From: Parendozoicomonas haliclonae
Lineage (GTDB): Bacteria > Pseudomonadota > Gammaproteobacteria > Pseudomonadales > Endozoicomonadaceae
Assembly (NCBI RefSeq): GCF_900174585.1
Contig: NZ_FWPT01000012.1
Location: 108,955-172,954, forward strand
Length of the DNA stretch: 64,000 nt
Reading direction: 5' to 3'
The notes beneath the pieces were generated by a model. That model worked only from the letters and a program-made list of their open reading frames with translations, searched no databases and was not told the DNA's origin. Both the position numbers and the translations under genes were made by a program. Of this stretch, positions 39,244-47,971 are shown one piece after another. Positions within the stretch are counted from its first letter, which is position 1; each line of letters begins with the position of its first letter.

Positions 39244-40272
39244 TTACAATAAAGCCTCTGTACGAAGCCTTCTCAGGTATGGTGCAGAGGCTTTTTCTTT
39301 ATCGATCTCTTCTTCCTTTTCCTGATCTGGATTATCCAGGGGCTTCTCTAGCGGCTTTTCTAAAGAGTGCAGCCCTATCGGTGCATCTTCATACCAGCTT
39401 CCCAGTAACTTCGATGTGCCAGAAACCAGAGCCCCCGTACCTTGTTTGGCATAACTCACCAGCTTGTCCACACCTACTGTTTCAAGAAGCTTTGCCAGGC
39501 CCCGTTTGGGCGGTGTTCTGAGTACCGGTGCGGTTTTTTCTCCTCTGAAAAAGGCACTTGTTTGTTCAAATGCCTGCGCCTGTGTTTGTGCGTAGAGATT
39601 GGGGTGTGAGAACGGGCCAAGCAGCAGGTGGGTTTCTCCGGCATTGTTGGGCATGGATTCTTTAACGTGGTGGTACTGACTGGGCTTCTCCTGAAACTCA
39701 CTATGAGCGACGGATTCCAGCTCAGTTAAAGTCTTGCTGTGGGGACGAAGTTCGTGAGCGCAATCCGGGTTGGCGAGCAAGATGGAGAGTTGTACTTTAT
39801 TGTCCGGGTTTTGATCTCTCACCGTTTGCATAACTTCCCTAGCCAGCGAGCGGGTGAAATACTGCGCCGGGTTAAAAACCATGCAGATATGATCAGTTTC
39901 GGGGCTGATGGGAGCGACGCGTTCTTTTGCGATCTTTTCTCTACCCATCTGGATCAGGGTGCGTGGGAAGCAGCCAACGGGTGTAACTGAATAACTGCCG
40001 CAATGGCTGACAACCTCAGGAAATACTTTGGTTGAAGGGCTTATCGCGTAAACCGGTTTTTGGGGTTGATGTGAGCGACCGCAGGCATAATTTGCCGCCT
40101 GCAATATATGGGCGGAATTACCCACCATAATAATTTTATTAAGACACCCTGAGACCTTCTTACTCATAAAAGAGTGTTTGGCCTTTTTGGTGACTCTTCC
40201 CTGCTCCGTGTCCTCTAATGGTGGGCGTGTGCTGGTTCCGCGTTTGCGTCCTGCTAAGCTGCTTTTGTGCAT
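39244..40272 (-). CDS. Unrecognised protein with basic N-terminus
   Basis: I do not recognise this 342-residue protein. The N-terminus is rich in Arg/Lys (GRKRGTSTRP, then TKKAKHS), a spacing like a bipartite nuclear-localisation signal. A segment KIIMVGNSAHILQAANYA (about residues 46-63) looks like a beta-alpha start. The C-terminal 40 residues carry EKPLEKPLDNP and a Glu/Lys-rich tail. No signal peptide or membrane helix is evident. The start is ATG 40272, with AGGAAGGG six bases upstream; ATG 40314 is possible but has no ribosome-binding site. Its stop codon touches the last tRNA and its 3' end contains the tRNA-array terminator. Confidence 0.65.
   Translation of the reverse strand: MHKSSLAGRKRGTSTRPPLEDTEQGRVTKKAKHSFMSKKVSGCLNKIIMVGNSAHILQAANYACGRSHQPQKPVYAISPSTKVFPEVVSHCGSYSVTPVGCFPRTLIQMGREKIAKERVAPISPETDHICMVFNPAQYFTRSLAREVMQTVRDQNPDNKVQLSILLANPDCAHELRPHSKTLTELESVAHSEFQEKPSQYHHVKESMPNNAGETHLLLGPFSHPNLYAQTQAQAFEQTSAFFRGEKTAPVLRTPPKRGLAKLLETVGVDKLVSYAKQGTGALVSGTSKLLGSWYEDAPIGLHSLEKPLEKPLDNPDQEKEEEIDKEKASAPYLRRLRTEALL
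39251..39300 (+). terminator. Terminator of the tRNA array, inside the 3' end of a convergent gene
   Basis: AAAGCCTCTG (39251-39260) pairs perfectly with CAGAGGCTTT (39285-39294), followed by further T's (TTCTTT). It is the first terminator-like hairpin after the last tRNA and overlaps the final codons of the minus-strand gene. Confidence 0.75.
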
Positions 40273-40408
40273 GGGGAGCCCTTCCTGTTCTTCTTTCCTT
40301 CTTTCCTGTGACATCGTCAGAAAAGAAATTGAGCAGGATGGGCAGAAGCACTGTCGCTCTTGTTATAAGAGCCGCCTGGGATGCTGTCAGGCGGCCTGAG
40401 AGACGTCT

Positions 40409-41023
40409 CTATTTTACGGAGGACTGGCTCGGTGGGTAATCATCCCCGGTAAGGCAGACAATCCCGCCTAAAAGACCGATGTCGTAACGCACCTTGCCAA
40501 CAGCATCTTCATCTTCCTGATTGTGAATGCCATCGATACGGGTGTTGATCTCTTTTGCTGTCTCGCCGGATACCAGCCAGATACAGGCAGATATTGCACA
40601 GGATGGTGAAGACTGTTTGCAGCCATCAGGTGAGCTGCCACGAATCCATTCCACCTTTTCCTTTACCAGCAGTTGTGCGGCGATATAGTCCGGATGGGCA
40701 ACGTATTGCCCTTTGCCAAACCAGTCGTTGTTATAAGGCAGGTAAGGACCTTTCCAGCCCGGCAGACCTTTGTCGATGATCAGATCATCAATCTTCAGGT
40801 AACCAAAGGCGGGGTCGGTATCAGCGGTAATCTGCAATACCTTGCCGGTATCGGTTTCATATTGTTTGGCGGCCGACAGCATCTGCTGGAGTTCTTTGAT
40901 CACAGTGGTGGGCGTGTCATCTTGTTCTGTGCTGTAAACCGCTGTGCTTAAGGCAATCGCTGCGGTCAGAGAGGCTAACTGGCAGGTACTTGTGATATTT
41001 GGCAAAAACCGTTTCAAAGACAT
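40409..41023 (-). CDS. Exported protein resembling a pseudopilin globular domain
   Basis: The 204-residue product has a Sec-type signal peptide (about 1-33, basic start then TAAIALSTAVYS). The mature part has helix QQMLSAAKQYETDTGKV followed by GLPGWKGPYLPYNNDW, a pattern seen in type II secretion and type IV pilin-like proteins after their N-terminal helix. The class III prepilin cleavage motif (G-F-T-L-x-E) is absent. Four further cysteines lie between residues about 130 and 200. ATG 41023 is used because the longer open frame runs through the prc terminator; AGGAG abuts this ATG unusually closely. Function is unknown. Confidence 0.6.
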   Translation of the reverse strand: MSLKRFLPNITSTCQLASLTAAIALSTAVYSTEQDDTPTTVIKELQQMLSAAKQYETDTGKVLQITADTDPAFGYLKIDDLIIDKGLPGWKGPYLPYNNDWFGKGQYVAHPDYIAAQLLVKEKVEWIRGSSPDGCKQSSPSCAISACIWLVSGETAKEINTRIDGIHNQEDEDAVGKVRYDIGLLGGIVCLTGDDYPPSQSSVK

Positions 41024-41061
41024 CTCCTGGTTTTTGAGTGGTGGGCAGTTTTTTCGTACGT

Positions 41062-41094
41062 ATAAACAAGAAGCCCGCAAAGGTTGCGGGCTTC
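41062..41094 (-). terminator. Rho-independent terminator of prc
   Basis: On the minus strand an 11-bp perfect stem (GAAGCCCGCAA / TTGCGGGCTTC) with a 3-nt loop is followed by TTGTTTA, 20 bp after the prc stop. Confidence 0.88.
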
Positions 41095-41114
41095 CGGGTA
41101 CTTCCAAAAGGAAC

Positions 41115-43325
41115 CTATCGGTCTGACTGTTTGGCCAGCATGGGTTCTTTGGAGCGAATCCAGTCGCTCAGGATATTGCTGGTTTCAACCAGCAGAGCGT
41201 CGTCGCTTAAATCCTTATCCTTCTTGTTCTGGTTGAAACGATCATTCTGTTCGTTCTCCAGCTCGTCCAGAGTCTTGTAAGGCTTTTCGCCCTTAGACTT
41301 GCGCAGATAGTTCTCAATCGCCAGGCGTTCGTCCTGCATCCGCTGGATCTCTTCCTTGCGGGCCTTCTCGTTCAGGGTTACTTCTGTGCGGTTTTCAAAC
41401 TGCTTCTGGTATTCACGCAGCTTGTCCAGATAAATGAAGTCCGGGTTGTCGGCGACACGCTCTTTATGGCGAGCCTGCAGAGCGGGAACTTCCGGAGATA
41501 GTGGCTTCAGTGAGTTAAAGCTCACTGGCTTGATCTCGGTATAAGGCAGGGCGTTAGGCAGTGAGCTTTCGCCGATATCCTTGGGATCAAACAGGGAGGG
41601 GAAGCTGATGTCCGGAATCACACCACGGTTCTGGGTGCTCTGGCCGGAGACACGGTAGAACTTGGCAACCGTCAGTTTCAGCTGGCCATGGTTCAGTGGC
41701 TGGATAGTCTGCACAGTCCCTTTACCAAAGCTCTGGCCACCAATCACGAGTGCGCGCTGATAATCCTGCATGGCTCCGGCAAAAATTTCAGAAGCAGAAG
41801 CACTCAGGCGGTTGATCAATACAGCCATAGGGCCGTCATAGACTTCTTTCGGATCAGGGTCCTGCTGAGCTTCAGTGCGTCCGCGGCTGTCTTTGACGAT
41901 AACCGTCGGGCCTTTAGGGATGAACAGGCCAGTCAGCTGGTTGGCTTCCTGCAGAGAGCCGCCACCGTTGTTGCGCAGATCGATCACCAGACCGTCGATC
42001 TTCTCTTTCTTGAGCTCAGCAATCAGCTTACGCACGTCACGCGTCGTGCTTTTGTAATTCGGATCACCAGCCTGAGCCGCTTTGAAGTCAATATAGAAGG
42101 CCGGGATCTCGATCACGCCAATGCGCTTTTTCTCGGAACCTTTACCTACTTCAATCACGCTCTTCTGGGCCGACTGCTCTTCCAGTTTGACCTTGTCACG
42201 AACAATGGAATAAATGCGGTTCTTGCCATCGCTGGTGCTGGATGGGATCACCTCCAAACGCACCTCAGTGCCCTTGGCGCCACGAATCAGCTTCACGACT
42301 TCATCCAGACGCATACCGACCACATCTTCCATCTTGCCGTCTTTGGCTTGAGCCACGCTGATGATCTTGTCACCGGGTTTCAGCTGGCCAGCTTTATCGG
42401 CAGGGCCGCCAGGGACAACGCTGATCACCTTGGTGTACTCGTCCTCGGACTGCAGTACCGCACCAATCCCTTCCAGAGACAGGCTCATATTGATGTCGAA
42501 GTTCTCTGCCCGCTGTGGAGAAAAGTACTGGGTATGCGGGTCAAACAGTTGGGTATAGGCATTCAGGTATAGCTGGAAGGCATCTTCGCTGCGGGTCTGG
42601 TGCAGGCGGCGCAGCTGGTTGGTGTAACGCTTGTTCAGCAGATCCTTGATCTCGGCGTCGTCTTTTTCGTTCAGCTTCATGGCCAGCACGCTGTCCTTGA
42701 GCTGACGACGCCAGAGGTCTTCCTGTTCGGCCTTGTCGGTTAACCAGGGGGCTTTTTCCCGATCAATTTCCAGAGTTTCCTGCTGTTTGAAGTTCAGCTT
42801 CTCAATACCGTTATCGACCAGTTTGAGCATATAGCGGATACGCTCTTCACTGCGCTCACGATAACGATTGAAAATTTCAAAGGCCGGACGCAGGTTGCCA
42901 CCTTTCAAAGCATCATCCAGATTGCTCTGATACTTGCTGAACTCTTTGATGTCAGAGGCCAGAAAGAAGCTGCGGTTACGATCGAGGGAATCCAGATAGC
43001 TGTTATAAATCTTGTCGGAGCTGTTTTCGCTCAGATCGATTTTTTCATAGGAGTTATTCTTCAGCAGCTGCACCACATTCACACTGGCAATGGCCTGATT
43101 CAGTGTGGGTTTAAGGGCGGTGAGCGGCTGGTTGAGATCTTCGGCTGCCAGTACAGCGGTTGGCAGCAGCAGAGAGAGGCCGAGGGCGCTTCGTGCCAAA
43201 GTGTTTCTGATGCGTTTCAGCGTACGGTATCCGGAAGGGTGAGACGATGACAGAATTGAGCTGAATTGCATCAGTGGTTTCACTCTTGTGCTTGGAGTTT
43301 TCGTACTTCGGAAAGAGAAGAGCAT
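41115..43325 (-). CDS. prc: Tail-specific carboxy-terminal protease Prc (CtpA-type)
   Basis: Prc is a periplasmic serine protease that degrades SsrA-like tails and processes envelope proteins such as peptidoglycan hydrolases. The product of up to 736 residues has an N-terminal signal region (hydrophobic core ALGLSLLLPTAVLA), an N-terminal helical domain, a PDZ domain (about 260-345) and the protease domain. The Ser-Lys catalytic dyad lies in SASASEIFAGA (Ser) and SFGKGTVQ (Lys), and the C-terminal DUF3340 domain is present. ATG 43325 has AAGGA nine bases upstream; ATG 43271 gives a more usual signal-peptide length and is also possible. Confidence 0.94.
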   Translation of the reverse strand: MLFSFRSTKTPSTRVKPLMQFSSILSSSHPSGYRTLKRIRNTLARSALGLSLLLPTAVLAAEDLNQPLTALKPTLNQAIASVNVVQLLKNNSYEKIDLSENSSDKIYNSYLDSLDRNRSFFLASDIKEFSKYQSNLDDALKGGNLRPAFEIFNRYRERSEERIRYMLKLVDNGIEKLNFKQQETLEIDREKAPWLTDKAEQEDLWRRQLKDSVLAMKLNEKDDAEIKDLLNKRYTNQLRRLHQTRSEDAFQLYLNAYTQLFDPHTQYFSPQRAENFDINMSLSLEGIGAVLQSEDEYTKVISVVPGGPADKAGQLKPGDKIISVAQAKDGKMEDVVGMRLDEVVKLIRGAKGTEVRLEVIPSSTSDGKNRIYSIVRDKVKLEEQSAQKSVIEVGKGSEKKRIGVIEIPAFYIDFKAAQAGDPNYKSTTRDVRKLIAELKKEKIDGLVIDLRNNGGGSLQEANQLTGLFIPKGPTVIVKDSRGRTEAQQDPDPKEVYDGPMAVLINRLSASASEIFAGAMQDYQRALVIGGQSFGKGTVQTIQPLNHGQLKLTVAKFYRVSGQSTQNRGVIPDISFPSLFDPKDIGESSLPNALPYTEIKPVSFNSLKPLSPEVPALQARHKERVADNPDFIYLDKLREYQKQFENRTEVTLNEKARKEEIQRMQDERLAIENYLRKSKGEKPYKTLDELENEQNDRFNQNKKDKDLSDDALLVETSNILSDWIRSKEPMLAKQSDR

Positions 43326-43592
43326 ACGAGAACATCCTTGTTGTTGGAGAATTCATGCTCTGGCTGACAGTGCAGACTGGGGTTCCTGAAGAGCAACCGG
43401 CCTGCTGGACACTTCCAATACTTAAAGTGCAAAACAAATGGCAGCCATCTTAAGCATGCTATTCCGATGAAACGGCAAATCTTTCAAAAAGATGAAATCG
43501 TCAGAATAAACAGTGCTTTCTGCACTATAGCATCTTAACAGGCCCGTTTGTTGTTTGTTTTAAAAGGCCTGTCAGGTGTGTACCAAGTTGTA
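43326..43592. other. Intergenic region upstream of prc
   Basis: No supported coding sequence or clear promoter was identified. The stretch must contain the prc promoter (minus strand). Confidence 0.4.
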
Positions 43593-43778
43593 TCAGTTTT
43601 CGCTTAACACATAACTGAGTTCGGACTCTTCCTGAGAATCAGGAACGCGCGGGGATTCACTTTTACACAGCGTACGGTTGGTTGTGGCAAGGGCAAGCAG
43701 CAGCTCTTCCATCTCCTGACTTTCGTGAGAGAGCTGATTATTGGCGCGGTAGCTGTTGGAGGAGAATTGCATGGCCAT
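43593..43778 (-). CDS. Possible small acidic protein, unknown
   Basis: A 61-residue open frame begins MAMQFSSNSYRANNQ and is rich in Ser and Glu, ending in an acidic tail. It has a weak ribosome-binding site (ACGGA about nine bases upstream). It lies between prc and apeB where no other gene is seen. No family is recognised and it may not be expressed. Its first residues (MQFSS) also occur at the alternative prc start, which may be chance. Confidence 0.35.
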   Translation of the reverse strand: MAMQFSSNSYRANNQLSHESQEMEELLLALATTNRTLCKSESPRVPDSQEESELSYVLSEN

Positions 43779-43890
43779 ATCCGTAAGTGAGTTGTCACTC
43801 TCAGACTACCATTGAGCACTGGCTGGATTTGATCAGTTCTTGTACGAAATCGTATGTGGTTCGCTACATCAGGTAACGGACTGTAAGGCG

Positions 43891-43914
43891 CGGAGGCTCA
43901 CTCTGGAGCCTCCG
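43891..43914 (-). terminator. Hairpin downstream of apeB
   Basis: A perfect 9-bp stem (CGGAGGCTC / GAGCCTCCG) with a 6-nt loop lies 10 bp past the apeB stop. There is no T run on the minus strand, so it may be a Rho-dependent 3' end or stabiliser. Confidence 0.45.
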
Positions 43915-43923
43915 TTTATACCG

Positions 43924-45222
43924 TTATGGCAGCAGGCTTTCCTGCTGGAAGAAGCGGGTCAGCACTTTAGACAGGTTGGCTGCGTCGTCACGACCGGCCA
44001 GCTCCCGAATGGAATGCATGCCGAAGGTTGGCAGGCCGACATCGACAGTCCGCACACCCAGGCCGCTGGCGGTAATAGGGCCGATGGTGCTGCCACAGCC
44101 CATATCGGTACGGGCAACGAATGCCTGCACCGGTACATTTTCCTGCTCGCACAGAACCCGTACCAGCGCGCTGGTTTCGCTGCTGGTTGCGTAGCGTTGG
44201 TTAGCGTTGATCTTGATAACCGGACCATCGTTGATGATCGGGCCGTGGTTGCCATCGTGACGGTCGGCATAGTTCGGGTGAATGCCGTGGGCATTATCGG
44301 TCGAGATCATAACGGAACGCTGCAGGGCACGGGTCAGTTCGGTGTTGGTATCGCAGATGCGTTCCAGCACTTGGCGCAGGAACGGGCCGCTGGCACCCTG
44401 GGCACTTTCACTGCCGACTTCTTCATGATCATTGCAGACCAGCAGGCATGGGTAAGGAGAGTCTTCAGCTTCAAGCAGGGCCGCCATGCCGGTGTAACAG
44501 CTCAGCAGGTTATCCAGGCGGGCGGAAGCAATAAATTCATCCTTCAGGCCCAAAATGGCAGGTGCCTGAGTGTCGTAAAAGAAGATCTCATAGTCCAGCA
44601 CCTTGGCTGGTTTCAGCTGCTGGCTTTCCAGTTCGGCTGCCAGCATCTGGCGGAAGTCTGGCTTGTCATCGCCCTGTACGCGGCACAGTACCGGTGGGAT
44701 ATCGGTCTGCGGGTTGATGCTGCGGCTCTTGTTGGCTTCACGGTCCAGATGGATGGCCAGACTCGGGATCATGGCGATCGCTTTCTTGAAGTCCACCAGG
44801 GCATTCTGGATATTGCCGTCCTTGTCCTGCCAGGTCACCCGGCCGGCCATGGAGAGGTCCCGGTCAAACCAGGGATTCAGCAGTGCGCCGCCATATACTT
44901 CCACACCTAGCTGGAAGTAGTTCTGGCCGGTCAGTTCGGCATTGGGCTTAACCTTCAGTGCCGGACTGTCGGTATGGGCGCCGACCATGCGCAGCCCCTG
45001 GGTGGCCAGATCACCATTGCCGGTCGTGAAGGCAATAATGGCGGAGTCATGACGGGTAACGTAGTACTTCTGGTTTGGCTCAAGCTCCCAGCTGGAACGC
45101 TCATCCAGAGCGATAAAGCCGGCATCGGCAAAGCGTTTGGCCATTTCTGCAGTGGCGTGGAACGGGGTCGGAGAGGCCTGCAGGTAAGCGAGGAGGTCGT
45201 GATTAAATGCGGTGGTATCCAT
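43924..45222 (-). CDS. apeB: M18-family aspartyl aminopeptidase
   Basis: This zinc aminopeptidase removes N-terminal acidic residues from peptides. The 432-residue product matches the Pseudomonas ApeB length. Metal and catalytic motifs seen are [33 protein letters not shown] (catalytic Glu) and the C-terminal [11 protein letters not shown] 45222 gives the family N-terminus ([17 protein letters not shown]). The frame stays open 60 codons upstream but that extension is not conserved-looking. Confidence 0.94.
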   Translation of the reverse strand: MDTTAFNHDLLAYLQASPTPFHATAEMAKRFADAGFIALDERSSWELEPNQKYYVTRHDSAIIAFTTGNGDLATQGLRMVGAHTDSPALKVKPNAELTGQNYFQLGVEVYGGALLNPWFDRDLSMAGRVTWQDKDGNIQNALVDFKKAIAMIPSLAIHLDREANKSRSINPQTDIPPVLCRVQGDDKPDFRQMLAAELESQQLKPAKVLDYEIFFYDTQAPAILGLKDEFIASARLDNLLSCYTGMAALLEAEDSPYPCLLVCNDHEEVGSESAQGASGPFLRQVLERICDTNTELTRALQRSVMISTDNAHGIHPNYADRHDGNHGPIINDGPVIKINANQRYATSSETSALVRVLCEQENVPVQAFVARTDMGCGSTIGPITASGLGVRTVDVGLPTFGMHSIRELAGRDDAANLSKVLTRFFQQESLLP

Positions 45223-45428
45223 AACAGCCTGATGGTTTGTGTTTAATGAAAGGGGCTCTATGACTTGCCGCAGGATACCACTGTTGGGGTTTATCGCGCA
45301 TCTGTAGGTATCAATTCTCATCACCATTGGCTTCAGGATGGCCGTGCTGAATCTGGAATCGCGTCTATATTGGGCTGTCCGGGAAAGAACGAATAATTTC
45401 AAAGACCCTGATCAGGGAGTGTGGCTGC

Positions 45429-47351
45429 TTGAGCACTGTGATGCATCTTCTGACAATCTGGAGAGGGCTGCTGGCCGGTCTTCTCCTTGCGCTTTTCTTG
45501 GGAATCAGCCTGGGAATTGGCTCGGTACAGGCTGAGGATTTCCTGTTTCCGGCTAATGAGCCTGACACTGGGAGTCTTCTGCAGCCATCAAAGGCGACGC
45601 CCTGGGAGGAGCCTGAAGCGGTGAGGCGCTGGTATGCCACTTCTCCGGCCGGTACGTTTGTCGTTTCCGGTAACCGGGTTTTGTTGTTTGAGAATGTCCA
45701 GTTGCCTCAGGAACTGGCGGAAATGGCTTCAGGGCTGTTAACCGGTGCACTCTGGAAGGAAGGCTATCTGCTTTCCCATGAGCTGTTTCTCAGTATGCTC
45801 TGGCCCTCTTTGCCAAAGCCGGTTCAGCAGATGTTTCGTGGAGTCTCGCAAGGATGGTTGCTCTGGACTCTGATGCACTCTCTGGTGCAGGTCGGCTCGC
45901 CTCTGGCTGTGCTGGTGCGGGATTATTACCGTTACTGGAATGCCTCTCACTTTCAGGGCACGATGCCGGTGGCGGTGAATGATGCTGAGTTGTCTTTCCG
46001 TGTGTTTGTTCAGGCGGATTTCCCTGACGCTATCGAAGAACCTGCCGGTTTCATTATTGATAAGGTGCCGGCTATGTCTGCCCTGCCAACGCTGGTGCGC
46101 CGACATGATCATTTGAATCCCTGGAACCGGTTGTTGGATGAGATGAGCCGCAGTGATATCAGTCGGCTGCGGTTATCAGGGGATCGTGATGGTGTTATCA
46201 CCGTTCGCTTTCAGGATGCCGGGCTGGGGGGCGCAGAGCAGCGGCTGGTGGCGGCTGTGAATCAGGAATACAACCCATCACCCTGGTTACTGGAAAAGAT
46301 CCGTAACCGGGAGGACCGCAAGGATATCCACCTTTATACCAGTCTGTTATCTCAGGATGTGCTGGAGCTGATGGTGAGAATGCTGGAGTGCCGGCGGCTG
46401 TCTCGGGAGCAGCCTGAGCTGGAAGGGCAGTGCAAATGGGGACGGATGGTAAAGGATGAGGGCGGCCTGGAGTTTCTGTCGGATCATTCTGTTGCCCCGT
46501 CCCAGATCTGGGAGCGCCGGGACTATCCGGGCGGTCGTGCCCTCTCATTAACCGGCTGTGCTTTCTCCACCCAGCCATTGTGCTGGGAGAATACTTTGGT
46601 GATGGGGGATGGCAGTAAAATTTACCCTTGGCCATCGCTTTCCCTGTATTCCCGCTTCTCCAGCTTCAAGGAGCGGAATGACTGGGTTCTTCTGGGGCAT
46701 GAGCCACAGATCTGGTTTACTGGCAGCTTTTTCCAGCTGCGGGTTCCCGAGCTGTTTACCCGTTTCCTTCTCTCCGCTTTCTCTGCAGGTGGGCAGATAG
46801 CTGTGAACCGTATGGTCACGTCTCTGCATCATAAATTGTGGGGAAATGGATTTGTGCCGGGGAAACCAAAGCCTTTGCCGGAATCGGTCGAAGCGCCCAA
46901 TCAAAAAGAGCATGCCATGCAGGATGGTTATGACTGTTTGGAGTGTAATACTCCCCAGTGTCGCTATACCCTGTGTCATTCCTGCAAGTTCCGCTTTGAT
47001 AAAGGGCCGATGGTCGATTTAGGGTGCTCCCGTTCCCGTGATGAACGACATCAGGTTTGCACATCCTGTTTCAAAAATCTCATCTCCATTACCAAGGTCA
47101 AACCCTGTGATCAGTGTGACGCTTATCACATGCATATGATCCGGGAGAGCAATTATCACATCGACCCCGATGAGGATCAGCAAATGGTCAAATCAGCGCC
47201 CCGGTGTCCGGTTTGCCGAGTGCTGTTTGATAGTCGAAGGGGCAATATTGTTGATAATTTGCGAGGGGAGTGTGGTGCTTTGTGGATGAAGCTGAAGTGG
47301 CTGTTCAGTGACAGCCTTGGCGTCGATAGTCCACCACAAACAACGCCATAG
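45429..47351 (+). CDS. Secreted protein with C-terminal RING-like zinc finger
   Basis: I do not know this 640-residue protein as a family. It has a clear signal peptide (about 5-36, hydrophobic GLLLALFLGISLGIG, cleavage near VQA). A long region of about 450 residues without recognised domain follows. A Cys-rich module at residues 503-596 contains 12 cysteines: paired C-x2-C knuckles, a CHSC, and a closing CPVCRVLF that resembles the last zinc pair of RING fingers. RING domains in bacteria are typically ubiquitin-ligase effectors acting in host cells, but here this is inference. TTG 45429 has AGGGAG nine bases upstream; ATG 45441 is an alternative. Confidence 0.7.
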   Translation: MSTVMHLLTIWRGLLAGLLLALFLGISLGIGSVQAEDFLFPANEPDTGSLLQPSKATPWEEPEAVRRWYATSPAGTFVVSGNRVLLFENVQLPQELAEMASGLLTGALWKEGYLLSHELFLSMLWPSLPKPVQQMFRGVSQGWLLWTLMHSLVQVGSPLAVLVRDYYRYWNASHFQGTMPVAVNDAELSFRVFVQADFPDAIEEPAGFIIDKVPAMSALPTLVRRHDHLNPWNRLLDEMSRSDISRLRLSGDRDGVITVRFQDAGLGGAEQRLVAAVNQEYNPSPWLLEKIRNREDRKDIHLYTSLLSQDVLELMVRMLECRRLSREQPELEGQCKWGRMVKDEGGLEFLSDHSVAPSQIWERRDYPGGRALSLTGCAFSTQPLCWENTLVMGDGSKIYPWPSLSLYSRFSSFKERNDWVLLGHEPQIWFTGSFFQLRVPELFTRFLLSAFSAGGQIAVNRMVTSLHHKLWGNGFVPGKPKPLPESVEAPNQKEHAMQDGYDCLECNTPQCRYTLCHSCKFRFDKGPMVDLGCSRSRDERHQVCTSCFKNLISITKVKPCDQCDAYHMHMIRESNYHIDPDEDQQMVKSAPRCPVCRVLFDSRRGNIVDNLRGECGALWMKLKWLFSDSLGVDSPPQTTP

Positions 47352-47406
47352 CGGTCGTACGGTCTATCATCTACCGGCACACCGCAACCTGAATGGTGAA
47401 CAAGCC

Positions 47407-47898
47407 ATGGCAACCCGCCTGACGCCAGCGCAACTCCTGGAGCAGAATCATTACTGTGTTCTGTCAACCTGTGACCGCTTTGGTACTCCTTGGTCAACAC
47501 CGCTGTTTTATACCTACGATGATCACTGGCAGGTGTACTGGATTTCTGCCTTAAGCAGCCGTCATTCCCGGTTGATTGCTGAAAACCCCCAAGGCTCGGT
47601 GGTGATCTACCAGCCGCCAGGAGTCTCTGCGGAAGCCTCGGCTTTATTCCTGTCTGGCCCTGTCTCGGTGTGCACGCCGGATGAAGTGGAAAGAGGGTTG
47701 GAGTTGTATTTTGAGCGAACCGGGCTGGGTGTTTCCGGGCGGGCTGCAGATTATCTTGGGGAGAGTCTGTGCCGCATCTATCGTATGGAAACCTGGACGG
47801 CCTATACGCTGGGTGAGCCGGAGTGGGAGGGTAATCTGTTGTTGGATAAGCGCGTGGAGGTTCCCGTGCCGGGGCAGGCTGGGCGAAGTGCTTCTTAA
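47407..47898 (+). CDS. Pyridoxamine 5'-phosphate oxidase-like FMN-binding protein
   Basis: This 163-residue split-barrel protein of the PNPOx-like superfamily probably binds FMN or a related cofactor. N-terminal HYCVLSTCDRFGTPWSTPLF and the following VYWISALSSRHSRLI are typical of the family strands; the latter often contacts the cofactor phosphate. It lacks the substrate residues that would make it true PdxH, so its reaction is unknown. ATG 47407 is chosen for family length; the frame is open upstream into the RING-like gene. Confidence 0.8.
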   Translation: MATRLTPAQLLEQNHYCVLSTCDRFGTPWSTPLFYTYDDHWQVYWISALSSRHSRLIAENPQGSVVIYQPPGVSAEASALFLSGPVSVCTPDEVERGLELYFERTGLGVSGRAADYLGESLCRIYRMETWTAYTLGEPEWEGNLLLDKRVEVPVPGQAGRSAS

Positions 47899-47916
47899 AA
47901 CTTTGAATTTGGAAGC

Positions 47917-47944
47917 AGAAGGCTGTTGGGGTCAACAGCCTTCT
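47917..47944. terminator. Hairpin between convergent genes
   Basis: AGAAGGCTGTT / AACAGCCTTCT form a perfect 11-bp stem with a 6-nt loop, centred between the FMN-barrel gene and the helicase gene. There is no T run on either side. Confidence 0.5.
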
Positions 47945-47971
47945 GAAGAGAGTGAGAGCGGTTCTTGAGTG

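Noticed and set aside
41688..42572. A 294-codon plus-strand open frame opposite prc
   Set aside because: Antisense shadow of prc, with no supporting start signal.
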